Below the pieces are notes generated by a model. The model saw only the letters and a program-made list of their open reading frames with translations, had not been told where the DNA came from and made no database searches. A DNA stretch of 6,356 nucleotides from an uncultured Gammaproteobacteria bacterium. GTDB lineage: Bacteria > Pseudomonadota > Gammaproteobacteria > Arenicellales > UBA868. The stretch's first letter is position 1. Every line of letters begins with the position of its first letter. Below, piece after piece: positions 1 to 5,946 of this stretch. The position numbers and the translations under genes were made by a program. The DNA is taken from NCBI GenBank assembly GCA_913051905.1, contig CAJXBY010000148.1, positions 1-6,356 of the forward strand. The letters run 5' to 3'.

Positions 1-2030
1 AGAGCCCTAACATTAATCACATAGCCGTCGCCAGGCATGACTGTGTGTGGCAGGGTATCCAGGGTAGCGGTATTTCCGTCACCAGGTTGCGAGACAATAC
101 CCGAGGCGATGATCAGGAGCGGCTGTTTGTCTCTGGACAGTGTCAGCCGAACGGGGTGCGGCTCGGTTGTCTTGTCGGTCCAGCTGACCTCGACGGGATC
201 GCCAAGGGTGATTTTCGAGGACTCGGTCTGTGGCTTCTTGTTCTGGGGGGTTGTCAGATTCCGAGCATCTGACAGGGTCGCTTCGGATTCTGTAGCGTCA
301 TCATCTTGGGCATTGGGGTTCCTGGCAGTGATAGAGGAGTACCGTTGGCCGATACCAGGATCACCCAGACGGAAAAACCCACTAGAGATGACGCGTCCTG
401 CCCGATTAGCAGACTCGATCTGAAAAAAACAACCCGGAGAAAGTCGACACTGTGTCAATGTACGCTCGCCGGCCTTTGACAGATCCCATTCAAAGGACCC
501 ACTGTTTTCCTGCTTCCAGTTCTCGAGCGCTGCCCTGGACCCGCCATGTTCGCGAAGTTCGATCGTCACCCTATCGTGCAGCCACTGCGATTGATCTTCC
601 CAGAGCAGGCGGATCGGCTTTGTTTCCGGAAACACGGACATTGGTGTTGGCAGGAGGACTTTCGACCGGTCTGAAGAAAAATAGTGCCGAACCTGACCAC
701 GGAGTCTCTCGCTTTTAACCCACTTCTTCAGGGCGAATTCATCAGATTGGATGCCCGCTAAATCGCCTTTCGTCGGAACTACGGAAATCCGCTGCCGAGT
801 CCCCGCTGGCGTGTTTTGGTGAATGGTCCACCGGTAATGACCAGTATTCGCAACACTTTCAGCGATGCGTTTCGGTGCAATCCACACGTAGAAATCTTTT
901 GTATTCTTCTTGTAGGGTCGCACGCCCGCCAATTTGAACACACAGTGTTGTGGTTTCTTCTTCTCGCTGCCAGGGGAATAATTGACGACAAAGCCCCCGC
1001 AGGAACCGTTCTTTCCATTAGCCCTGCCAGATTCACAACGCTTTTTGCAGGCTGTGATGAACCCTTCAAGATCACCGTCCCGACTTTCTCTGAAATTGAA
1101 TCTTTTCGCACCGGTTCCCTGTCCCTTGACGCCATGTTTTTTGAGCACAATCCAGTTTTTCTTGGCCTCGACTCCGCTGTCTCTATATTCCTGTGAAAGA
1201 TAAATGTCCACTGGACCTGAGTACTTCTTGAAATTCCACTCGATCTGTACCGTCGAGCCCGCGTGCCACTGTTGGCTGCGTTTGGGGATCAGTACCCGAC
1301 CCGGGCCGCCAGAATACTCGACAGGCTTGTCTTGGTTTTGGGTGCTCTGATTTGTCTTACTGTCCTCGCCTGGTTTGGTCTTGACAATTGAAAACTCAGC
1401 GCTCTTGAGAACTGTTCCGACTGGAGTGCCCGTGTTTCTGACGCTGATCTGATAATTGCCCTCGGAGGCATTATCAGGTACCTGCCAGGTGCAGTTACCG
1501 AAGTTCTGCTGGCAGTCTTCTGATTTGATCGAATAGCTTTCTTCTTGAACGCCTCGATCGTTGACACGAACCAACTCGATACTGATGTTTTTGTTTAGGT
1601 TTAACCTGTATTCGTGGAAATCTTTGGATTTCCTGCTATACGGGCTTGCGCCTTCTGTCTTAAATACACAGTACCGTGGGGTTTTCCGGCTACTTCCACT
1701 GGAATAATTGACCACAAAACCACCGCAGGAGCCCTTCGTTCCGTCGGCTACGCCAGATTCACAATCTGTTCTGCAGGCGGTTATAAAGCCCTCAAGATTA
1801 CGATGATCATCTCTTTGATACTTGAGTCTCCTGGCACCGGTTCCCTGTCGCTTGACAGCATGGTCCTTATGCAACTTCCAATTGTCCCATTCAAGGGTGG
1901 TTTTCTGGCCAGTCTGTAACTGGATTCCCGCAGTAGGAGTGGAGATCTCAAAATTGGCGCCGTCTGCGGTTGCAGAGGCTGTTACCAACCCCGCAACGAC
2001 AAACAAAAATGAAGACAGACGGATACGCAT
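1..2030 (-). CDS. Large secreted multidomain protein, Kre9/KNH-like modules with inserted PAN/apple-like domains (C-terminus beyond window)
   Basis: Open minus-strand frame with no stop from its start to the left edge; 676 residues are visible. Residues 1-22 form a signal peptide (RIR, hydrophobic core, cleavage near SATA-DG), so the protein is exported. Four modules resemble the Kre9/KNH (Ser-Thr-rich GPI-anchored family) beta-sandwich: about 27-216, 244-435, 457-555 and 604 to the edge. Recognisable pieces are WHAGSTVQIEW (255-265), GPVDIYL (272-278), TGHYRWTI (396-403), NYQISV (192-197) and SAEFSI (210-215). Modules 1 and 2 are each interrupted by a 92-residue cassette (50-141, 292-383) with four cysteines spaced C-x3-C-x11-C-x18-C, the core CGGFVVNY and the end KDF, like PAN/apple domains. 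Extra cysteine pairs are C173/C180 and C528/C534. Hydrophilic Q/N/D/E/K-rich linkers lie at 217-243 and 557-603. ATG 2030 is preferred: GTGAGG lies 12 nt upstream. In-frame ATG 2051 (7 residues longer) directly abuts a 9-bp dyad. Likely role is extracellular adhesion or carbohydrate/protein binding (inference). Frame and signal peptide are certain; domain names come from pattern recognition. Confidence 0.8.
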   Translation of the reverse strand, partial: MRIRLSSFLFVVAGLVTASATADGANFEISTPTAGIQLQTGQKTTLEWDNWKLHKDHAVKRQGTGARRLKYQRDDHRNLEGFITACRTDCESGVADGTKGSCGGFVVNYSSGSSRKTPRYCVFKTEGASPYSRKSKDFHEYRLNLNKNISIELVRVNDRGVQEESYSIKSEDCQQNFGNCTWQVPDNASEGNYQISVRNTGTPVGTVLKSAEFSIVKTKPGEDSKTNQSTQNQDKPVEYSGGPGRVLIPKRSQQWHAGSTVQIEWNFKKYSGPVDIYLSQEYRDSGVEAKKNWIVLKKHGVKGQGTGAKRFNFRESRDGDLEGFITACKKRCESGRANGKNGSCGGFVVNYSPGSEKKKPQHCVFKLAGVRPYKKNTKDFYVWIAPKRIAESVANTGHYRWTIHQNTPAGTRQRISVVPTKGDLAGIQSDEFALKKWVKSERLRGQVRHYFSSDRSKVLLPTPMSVFPETKPIRLLWEDQSQWLHDRVTIELREHGGSRAALENWKQENSGSFEWDLSKAGERTLTQCRLSPGCFFQIESANRAGRVISSGFFRLGDPGIGQRYSSITARNPNAQDDDATESEATLSDARNLTTPQNKKPQTESSKITLGDPVEVSWTDKTTEPHPVRLTLSRDKQPLLIIASGIVSQPGDGNTATLDTLPHTVMPGDGYVINVRA
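882..1157 (-). repeat. PAN-like cassette, copy 2 (intragenic repeat)
   Basis: Encodes residues 292-383, with cysteines 328, 332, 344 and 363 at the same spacing as copy 1. The helix-strand signature LEGFITAC, then CGGFVVNYS, then CVFK is shared by both copies. Its flanks differ from those of copy 1: here strand GPVDIYL precedes the cassette, whereas in copy 1 the equivalent strand (ISIELVR) follows it. Confidence 0.85.
1608..1883 (-). repeat. PAN-like cassette, copy 1 (intragenic repeat)
   Basis: Encodes residues 50-141 of the secreted protein. It aligns without a gap to copy 2, exactly 726 bp away, with 51 of 92 residues identical by hand count. Cysteines 86, 90, 102 and 121 match copy 2. 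At DNA level the best stretch is 1835-1856, which matches 1109-1130 at 21 of 22 bases; the GGAATAATTGA block near 1701 is also shared. The pattern fits an old tandem duplication under protein-level selection. Confidence 0.85.
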
Positions 2031-2051
2031 AGCTCGAATATGCCTCACCAT

Positions 2052-2075
2052 TTCAGCAAAAGAGTCTTTGCTGAA
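2052..2075. promoter_or_regulatory. Perfect 9-bp dyad immediately upstream of the secreted-protein gene
   Basis: TTCAGCAAA (2052-2060) and TTTGCTGAA (2067-2075) are exact reverse complements separated by 6 nt. The dyad ends one base before the alternative ATG at 2051 and 22 nt before ATG 2030. It could be a repressor operator or a 5'-UTR hairpin that affects translation or mRNA stability. A 9-bp perfect arm with so short a spacer is unlikely by chance. The cognate factor is unknown. Confidence 0.55.
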
Positions 2076-2083
2076 GCGACTGT

Positions 2084-2104
2084 TAGCAATTGAAGCTAGC
2101 AATT
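2084..2104. repeat. Direct repeat TAGCAATT x2, 13-bp period
   Basis: TAGCAATT occurs at 2084-2091 and 2097-2104 with a 5-bp spacer (GAAGC). Because CAATTG is self-complementary, the segment can also be read as the dyad AATTG-N7-CAATT (2088-2104). It lies between the Crp-type site and the secreted-protein start, where a promoter and activator or repressor half-sites would be expected. I see no good -10/-35 pair here. Confidence 0.35.
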
Positions 2105-2140
2105 CTCTGGATCGCTGTCTAGATGAGGCCAGATACAGTG

Positions 2141-2156
2141 TGTGATCAGCATCACA
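2141..2156. promoter_or_regulatory. Crp/Vfr-type operator (TGTGA-N6-TCACA)
   Basis: The 16-mer TGTGATCAGCATCACA matches both half-sites of the enterobacterial Crp consensus exactly, with the correct 6-bp spacer. It lies 111 bp upstream of ATG 2030 (minus strand) and about 360 bp upstream of the plus-strand transporter, so the secreted-protein gene is the more likely target. A class I arrangement would put its transcript start near 2087. The site suggests control by carbon status or cAMP, if this genome has a Crp-family protein of that specificity. Confidence 0.6.
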
Positions 2157-2291
2157 TCGCAAGCTCGAAAGTGAGCCAAATCGATGACATTTTGGGGTCA
2201 CAAGCTTCTGCAATACCACGGTTTTGATCGGAAAACACTGAATAAAGGCTAGTCTGTAATCTGATTTTGCCTCGCCGGCGGAGTGGCTCTA

Positions 2292-2499
2292 AGACAGATA
2301 CGCAAACCGTATAGATGTCTGAACTTTTGCGGCCCGGCTAGCTGCCGCCTTACTTGAGACTGGCAGCCTTTAGAGCAACTGCTTTGACCCAGTTGATGGG
2401 TCGCCAAGTTCTGCGGATTGACGCAGCAGAAAGTGATTGACACATACCTTGCTTGGTGAGGCCAGAAGTCGAGAACCTCGATCGGGACATTCCGTCCCG
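2292..2499 (+). other. Hairpin-rich intergenic segment, possible structured leader of the transporter gene
   Basis: There are six perfect short inverted repeats in about 200 nt. A nested stem has AGACA/TGTCT (2292-2296/2316-2320) outside ATACG/CGTAT (2298-2302/2308-2312). The others are GCTGCC/GGCAGC (2341-2346/2362-2367), GACCCA/TGGGTC (2386-2391/2397-2402), CTGCG/CGCAG (2411-2415/2422-2426), TCGAG/CTCGA (2469-2473/2477-2481) and CGGGAC/GTCCCG (2483-2488/2494-2499). GCGGC (2329-2333) can pair with GCCGC (2344-2348), which competes with the GCTGCC stem. No credible ORF and no tRNA lie here, and it resembles no riboswitch class I know. Some of these stems are expected by chance, so the structured-RNA reading is tentative. 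Confidence 0.3.
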
Positions 2500-2510
2500 T
2501 TTGCTATGAT
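2483..2510 (+). promoter_or_regulatory. Dyad CGGGAC-N5-GTCCCG followed by -10-like TATGAT
   Basis: A perfect 6-bp inverted repeat (2483-2499) is followed 5 nt later by TATGAT (2505-2510), one mismatch from TATAAT. The -35 position holds only a poor match. If TATGAT is a real -10, transcription would begin about at the ATG at 2518, giving a leaderless mRNA, and the dyad would be a repressor or activator site over the -35 region. Alternatively the dyad plus the short T run at 2500-2502 is a weak attenuator in a longer leader. Confidence 0.25.
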
Positions 2511-2517
2511 CCTAGCG

Positions 2518-3411
2518 ATGAGTGATATACAAGAAAATCATGTTGACGCGCGGGAATCCCGGCCCTTCAGGGGAATTTTTCTCACCATACTTGGCATTGG
2601 TTGTATCACCGTCAACGATGCGTTAATGAAGTTGATCGTTACCGATCACCCGATCGGTGAAGCGATCTTTGTCCGTGGCCTGTTTGCTCTGGTGCCGATT
2701 GCATTCCTGATCTACCGCGCGGGCGGAATCAGGTCTCTGAGAATTCACGATACGGCTGTGCAACTCTGGTGTGTACTCCTGTTGGTTGGGCCGCTTTTTC
2801 TCTATATTTTTTCACTGCGGTACTTGCCATTGTCCATCGTGACCATCATCTTCTTTACCAACCCGCTTTTCGTCACGATGCTTGCGCCGTGGTTCCTGGA
2901 CGAACGGGTGGGTTGGCGGCGACTGTTAGCTGTCCTAGCGGGTTTCGCCGGCGCAAGTCTGGTCGTGAAACCGGTCGGTGACGCATTTGTGTGGATTATG
3001 GTGGTTCCACTCATGGTAGCTTTGCTCTCGGCTGTACGGGAACTCGTGGTGCGCGCGGCGCTGGCCCGTGAAACTTCCGTTTCATTGCTGTTTTATTCGA
3101 GTATCGCCGTTATGCTGACGGGCCTGGCAACATTACCGCTCGGATGGGACGCGTTGTCGGGCGCAGACCTAGCCGTTCTGGCGGCCGCTGGATTGGGATT
3201 CGGATTTGGTATTTACCTGATGACCGATGCACTGCGATATGGTGAGGCCAGTCTGCTGTCACTGTACAAATACAGCGGTATCGTCTGGGCCCTGATTCTC
3301 GGTTTTCTCCTGTGGCACGAGGTGCCTGATGCCTGGACACTGAGCGGTACCGGATTGATCATCGCCAGCGGGTTGTACATCGTTTATCGCGAGCGGCATA
3401 CGGCCGCGTAG
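2518..3411 (+). CDS. EamA/DMT-family integral membrane transporter
   Basis: 297 residues from ATG 2518, the usual length for the family. It belongs to the drug/metabolite transporter superfamily: inner-membrane exporters or importers built from two five-helix EamA repeats. About ten hydrophobic helices alternate with short charged loops. Family features include EAIFVRG (48-54) after helix 1, an FFTNPLF segment (112-118), DERVGWRRLLAVLAGFAGAS (128-147) at the end of repeat 1, and a repeat-2 ending with YKYSGIVWALILGFLLWHE (250-268). The substrate cannot be read; members move amino acids, metabolites or drugs. ATG 2506 is an equally open start 4 residues upstream, and neither start has a clear Shine-Dalgarno. 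The frame continues upstream to a TTG at 2437, but that would add a charged, non-conserved tail. It converges on dgdA with an 80-bp gap that holds no convincing terminator. Function beyond the family is unknown. Confidence 0.9.
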   Translation: MSDIQENHVDARESRPFRGIFLTILGIGCITVNDALMKLIVTDHPIGEAIFVRGLFALVPIAFLIYRAGGIRSLRIHDTAVQLWCVLLLVGPLFLYIFSLRYLPLSIVTIIFFTNPLFVTMLAPWFLDERVGWRRLLAVLAGFAGASLVVKPVGDAFVWIMVVPLMVALLSAVRELVVRAALARETSVSLLFYSSIAVMLTGLATLPLGWDALSGADLAVLAAAGLGFGFGIYLMTDALRYGEASLLSLYKYSGIVWALILGFLLWHEVPDAWTLSGTGLIIASGLYIVYRERHTAA

Positions 3412-3491
3412 ATTTCAGGCTTTGCTGTAACTCTGATAGCCGTGTTTTCTTGCGAGCCCGGTCTCGTGCATCAGGTGATCGGAAGTGGCAG

Positions 3492-4805
3492 CTAACGGGA
3501 CTTATCGCACAGTTCGTTCATGCCTTCGACCAGGGCCTGGTCGAGAATCGTAATTGCACGGTCAATTTCGTCCGTGGACACCGTTAAAGGAGGCGCGATG
3601 CGCCAGACGGCACCGCGTTCCGGACGGCGGCGGATGTTCATCGATAGACCCAGTTCAAAGCAGCGCTGCGTTGTGACTGAACCAAGCGCATGAAACGGTT
3701 GGCGTGTTTCCCGGTCCTTAACCAACTCCACGCCGATCAGCAGTCCTTCGCCTCGGATATCACCGATCGCTTCATGACGCTGCTGCAGTTCACGTAGCCG
3801 AGCCATAAGATAATTACCCATGTCTACCGCTCTGGTGACGAGATTTTCCTGCTGGATAGTCTGGAGAACAGCGACGCCGACCGAAGCCGGCAGGGGATCT
3901 GAGACGTGACTGGTATAGAAGCTGAATCCTTGGGCGTGGGCCCGCTCTTCGATCACAGGGTTGGTGACCGTCGCAGCCAGTGGGAGCCCGCCGCCCAGCG
4001 TCTTGGATAGCGTCATGACGTCTGGTGTAACGCCAAGCTTGCTCGCAGAACAGACCGCACCCACCCGGCCAAACGCCGTCTGGGCCTCGTCGAAAATCAG
4101 CAGCATGCCGCGCTCCAGGGCTGCACTTTGCAGTTGGTCGAAATAGCCGGCCGGCGGTACGATCACACCACCCGCGGAGATAACGGGTTCTGCGATGACT
4201 GCCGCCGGTGCACCGTCGCTCGCCATGTCAAACATCTTTAGACCGACACGCAGACAGGACATGTCGCAGACATCACGACAGTGTTCGATGGGGCAGCGGT
4301 AAGCGTTGGGTTCGGGGATGACGTGACTGCCAGGCACTTTGGGCCCGTATCCACGCCGATCGCTGGCGAATGTCGCTGCGGCAGAGCCTCCGGTCGTGCC
4401 GTGCCAGGACCCCCCTAGAGCAAGAATCTCGTATCCGCCGGTCGCGAGTTTCGCCAGACGTAGTGCTGCTTCGTTGGATTCGCTCCCGGTGCTGAGAAAC
4501 AACGATTTAGTCAGTTGAGAAGGCAACCAGTCAGCCAGGGTTCTGGCAAGCCGGACGACTGCCTCCGGAATCATTCCCGAGAATAGATGCAAGGCCGTGT
4601 CGCAACTTTGCCTGATTGCCGCAGTGATCGCCGGGTGGTTGTGACCCAGTGTTGCGCACATCTGTCCTGACGTGAAGTCCAGAATTTCTCGACCATCACT
4701 GTCTGTGACGATGCATCCTTTTGCGGTGCGGAAAAGCTCCGGAAACGAGTCACCGCCGTAACGTATCAACAGGTCCTGAGCATCTGCTTTCAGGTCAGAA
4801 TTCAC
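3492..4805 (-). CDS. dgdA: 2,2-dialkylglycine decarboxylase (class III PLP aminotransferase fold)
   Basis: 437 residues. Enzymes of this type decarboxylate alpha,alpha-dialkyl amino acids such as 2-aminoisobutyrate and isovaline, then transaminate the resulting PMP form with pyruvate, in the cytoplasm. Class III fold motifs: TGSESNEAALRLAK (106-119), SWHG (133-136), DEAQ (239-242) and the PLP lysine in LSKTLGGGLPLA (K268). With a constant offset of +4, Q48, M49, W134, K268, Y297 and R402 match the Gln52, Met53, Trp138, Lys272, Tyr301 and Arg406 I recall for the Burkholderia enzyme. SGQM and YTSHVSDPLPA are typical of this subfamily rather than of ornithine or GABA aminotransferases. Oddities: position 215 (recalled as Ser) is Ala211 here, and four cysteines sit at 171, 176, 180 and 184. 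The start is GTG, since an in-frame TAG lies two codons upstream and a strong ribosome-binding site precedes it. It is last in the minus-strand series, 85 bp after the oxygenase gene. A different alpha-disubstituted substrate or a plain aminotransferase remains possible. Confidence 0.85.
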   Translation of the reverse strand: MNSDLKADAQDLLIRYGGDSFPELFRTAKGCIVTDSDGREILDFTSGQMCATLGHNHPAITAAIRQSCDTALHLFSGMIPEAVVRLARTLADWLPSQLTKSLFLSTGSESNEAALRLAKLATGGYEILALGGSWHGTTGGSAAATFASDRRGYGPKVPGSHVIPEPNAYRCPIEHCRDVCDMSCLRVGLKMFDMASDGAPAAVIAEPVISAGGVIVPPAGYFDQLQSAALERGMLLIFDEAQTAFGRVGAVCSASKLGVTPDVMTLSKTLGGGLPLAATVTNPVIEERAHAQGFSFYTSHVSDPLPASVGVAVLQTIQQENLVTRAVDMGNYLMARLRELQQRHEAIGDIRGEGLLIGVELVKDRETRQPFHALGSVTTQRCFELGLSMNIRRRPERGAVWRIAPPLTVSTDEIDRAITILDQALVEGMNELCDKSR

Positions 4806-4811
4806 ACACTA

Positions 4812-4818
4812 TCCTCCC
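4812..4818 (-). promoter_or_regulatory. Strong Shine-Dalgarno GGGAGGA that fixes the dgdA GTG start
   Basis: On the minus strand GGGAGGA is followed by TAGTGT and then GTG at 4805, so GGAGG ends 7 nt before the start codon. The TAG just after it is in frame, so no longer N-terminus is possible. Confidence 0.85.
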
Positions 4819-4832
4819 GTCATGCTGAACCG

Positions 4833-4854
4833 AAAACGGCCAGAAAGGTGGCCG
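4833..4854 (-). terminator. Short hairpin plus T4 between oxygenase and dgdA genes
   Basis: On the minus strand a perfect 6-bp stem CGGCCA/TGGCCG (4849-4854/4837-4842) with a 6-nt loop is followed directly by TTTT (4833-4836). It sits 15 nt before the dgdA ribosome-binding site. The T run is short, so it would be a leaky terminator, an mRNA-processing site or a stability hairpin that lets dgdA be expressed at a different level from the upstream genes. A TATAGT (-10-like) at 4875-4880 lies before it without a good -35. Confidence 0.4.
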
Positions 4855-4890
4855 AATCACACAGCGTATTGGTCACTATACCGGGTATTG

Positions 4891-5862
4891 TCAGTAGATG
4901 GTCTTATCTAGCATCGATTGAATCCATTCACCGGATGTGACCGGGCGGTGTCGCGGCGGATTTCCGGGAGCAGTACAGGTCGGCAGGCACTCAATGAGAG
5001 CGTCGTAGGCCGGCTGGTGAAAGAATGCAATGGAAAACCGGTCTTCATGATGGTCTTGGGGAATGACCACCCGGTGCAGGGTAGAGACCCAGCGGTCATT
5101 CGTCCAGGCAGCCATCAGATCGCCCAGATTGACGACCAGGGAGCCCGGAACTGCGGGTACATCGATCCAGTCATCTGCAGGGAGCCTGACCTGGAGGCCT
5201 GGTGCTCCATCGTGGTAGAGAATCGTCAGGCTCCCCCAATCCGAATGTGCGCCGCGCCGCAGTTGTCCGGGTTCAACCGATGCTGACAGGGCAGGGTAGT
5301 GATTGACCGTGAGATTTGAGACATGCTCACGGATTTTGCTCTCGAACCAGTCCTCCTCAAGGCCAAGAGCCAGCGCCATCAGCCGGATCAACTGATCGGC
5401 TAGATTCTCCATCGCTGCGTAGTAGGCCTCGAACGCGGCCCTGAAGCCGGCCGGGCTGCGGGGCCAGATATTCGGAGAGAAGAACAGCTCGCGGCCCTGG
5501 CGAAGTCCCGCGCGGCGGGCCGCTTCGGGATCGTCAAAACGATTGACGGCGAAAAACTCACATAGATCGGGTGGTGTCCTGACGTCTCGTGACCTGGCCA
5601 GGGCATCGTGTCCGGCCGGGGCGTAACCGCGAAATCCTGAGGTTGTCCTGCTGCGCATCTTTTCTTCTTGGGGCAGGGAAAAGAACTGTCGGGCCGTACC
5701 CTCAATATTTCTCAGCACGGGTTCCGGAACCCCGTGACCGGTAATAATCAGAAAGCCGATGTCACGGCAGGCCATGCCGATGGTCTCCACCACAAGATCC
5801 CGCGCGGGGCCCGGTTCAAGGGTACGGCTCAGATCGACCAGTGGTATGTGTTCTGAGGCCAT
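4891..5862 (-). CDS. Isopenicillin-N-synthase-like Fe(II)/2-oxoglutarate-dependent oxygenase
   Basis: 323 residues, usual for this family of cytosolic non-heme iron oxygenases, which hydroxylate, desaturate or cyclise small molecules using O2 and usually 2-oxoglutarate. The N-terminal DIOX_N-type part has IPLVDLS (6-12), CRDIGFLIITGHGVP (32-46) and FFSLPQEEK (60-68). The C-terminal double-stranded beta-helix has NHYP (187-190), iron ligands H206, D208 (AHSDWGSLTIL) and H263 (STLHRVV), and the 2-oxoglutarate-binding pair R275-x-S277 (RFSIAFFHQP). All catalytic residues are present, so it should be active. ATG 5862 is chosen because IPLVDLS follows at the normal distance; the Shine-Dalgarno is poor. 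It starts 84 bp after the methyltransferase stop and ends 85 bp before dgdA, all on one strand, so an operon is likely. Substrate unknown; the neighbours suggest an N-methylated or branched amino acid (inference). It is not a true isopenicillin N synthase in this setting. Confidence 0.88.
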   Translation of the reverse strand: MASEHIPLVDLSRTLEPGPARDLVVETIGMACRDIGFLIITGHGVPEPVLRNIEGTARQFFSLPQEEKMRSRTTSGFRGYAPAGHDALARSRDVRTPPDLCEFFAVNRFDDPEAARRAGLRQGRELFFSPNIWPRSPAGFRAAFEAYYAAMENLADQLIRLMALALGLEEDWFESKIREHVSNLTVNHYPALSASVEPGQLRRGAHSDWGSLTILYHDGAPGLQVRLPADDWIDVPAVPGSLVVNLGDLMAAWTNDRWVSTLHRVVIPQDHHEDRFSIAFFHQPAYDALIECLPTCTAPGNPPRHRPVTSGEWIQSMLDKTIY

Positions 5863-5946
5863 TCGGGAAAAGTCCGGGGGCGTGCAGTGTCGCGTGGGAC
5901 TGAGGGGGATTTCCTGTGCTGCGGAAGGCGGGAGGTTGCACCGGTT

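Noticed and set aside
37..1919. Several short plus-strand frames (37-423, 452-718, 816-1196, 1614-1919) that could look like small genes.
   Set aside because: They lie antisense to the continuous minus-strand secreted-protein frame. Two of them resemble each other only because the real gene contains the duplicated cassette on the other strand.
1..2030. The left third looking non-coding or like a decayed pseudogene because it contains only short complete ORFs.
   Set aside because: Codon-by-codon translation of the minus strand shows one intact frame with a signal peptide and conserved domain motifs; no frameshift or stop was found.
2437..2466. TTGACA at 2437-2442 as a -35 box.
   Set aside because: The sequence 16-18 bp downstream has no resemblance to a -10 element.
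2437..2517. An N-terminal extension of the DMT transporter from TTG 2437.
   Set aside because: The extra 27 residues are charged and precede the normal EamA N-terminus, the start would be a rare TTG, and the segment overlaps the hairpins.
3412..3491. A bidirectional terminator in the convergent gap (CGAG/CTCG stem at 3453-3466).
   Set aside because: The stem is only 4 bp with a 6-nt loop, and no T run follows it on either strand.
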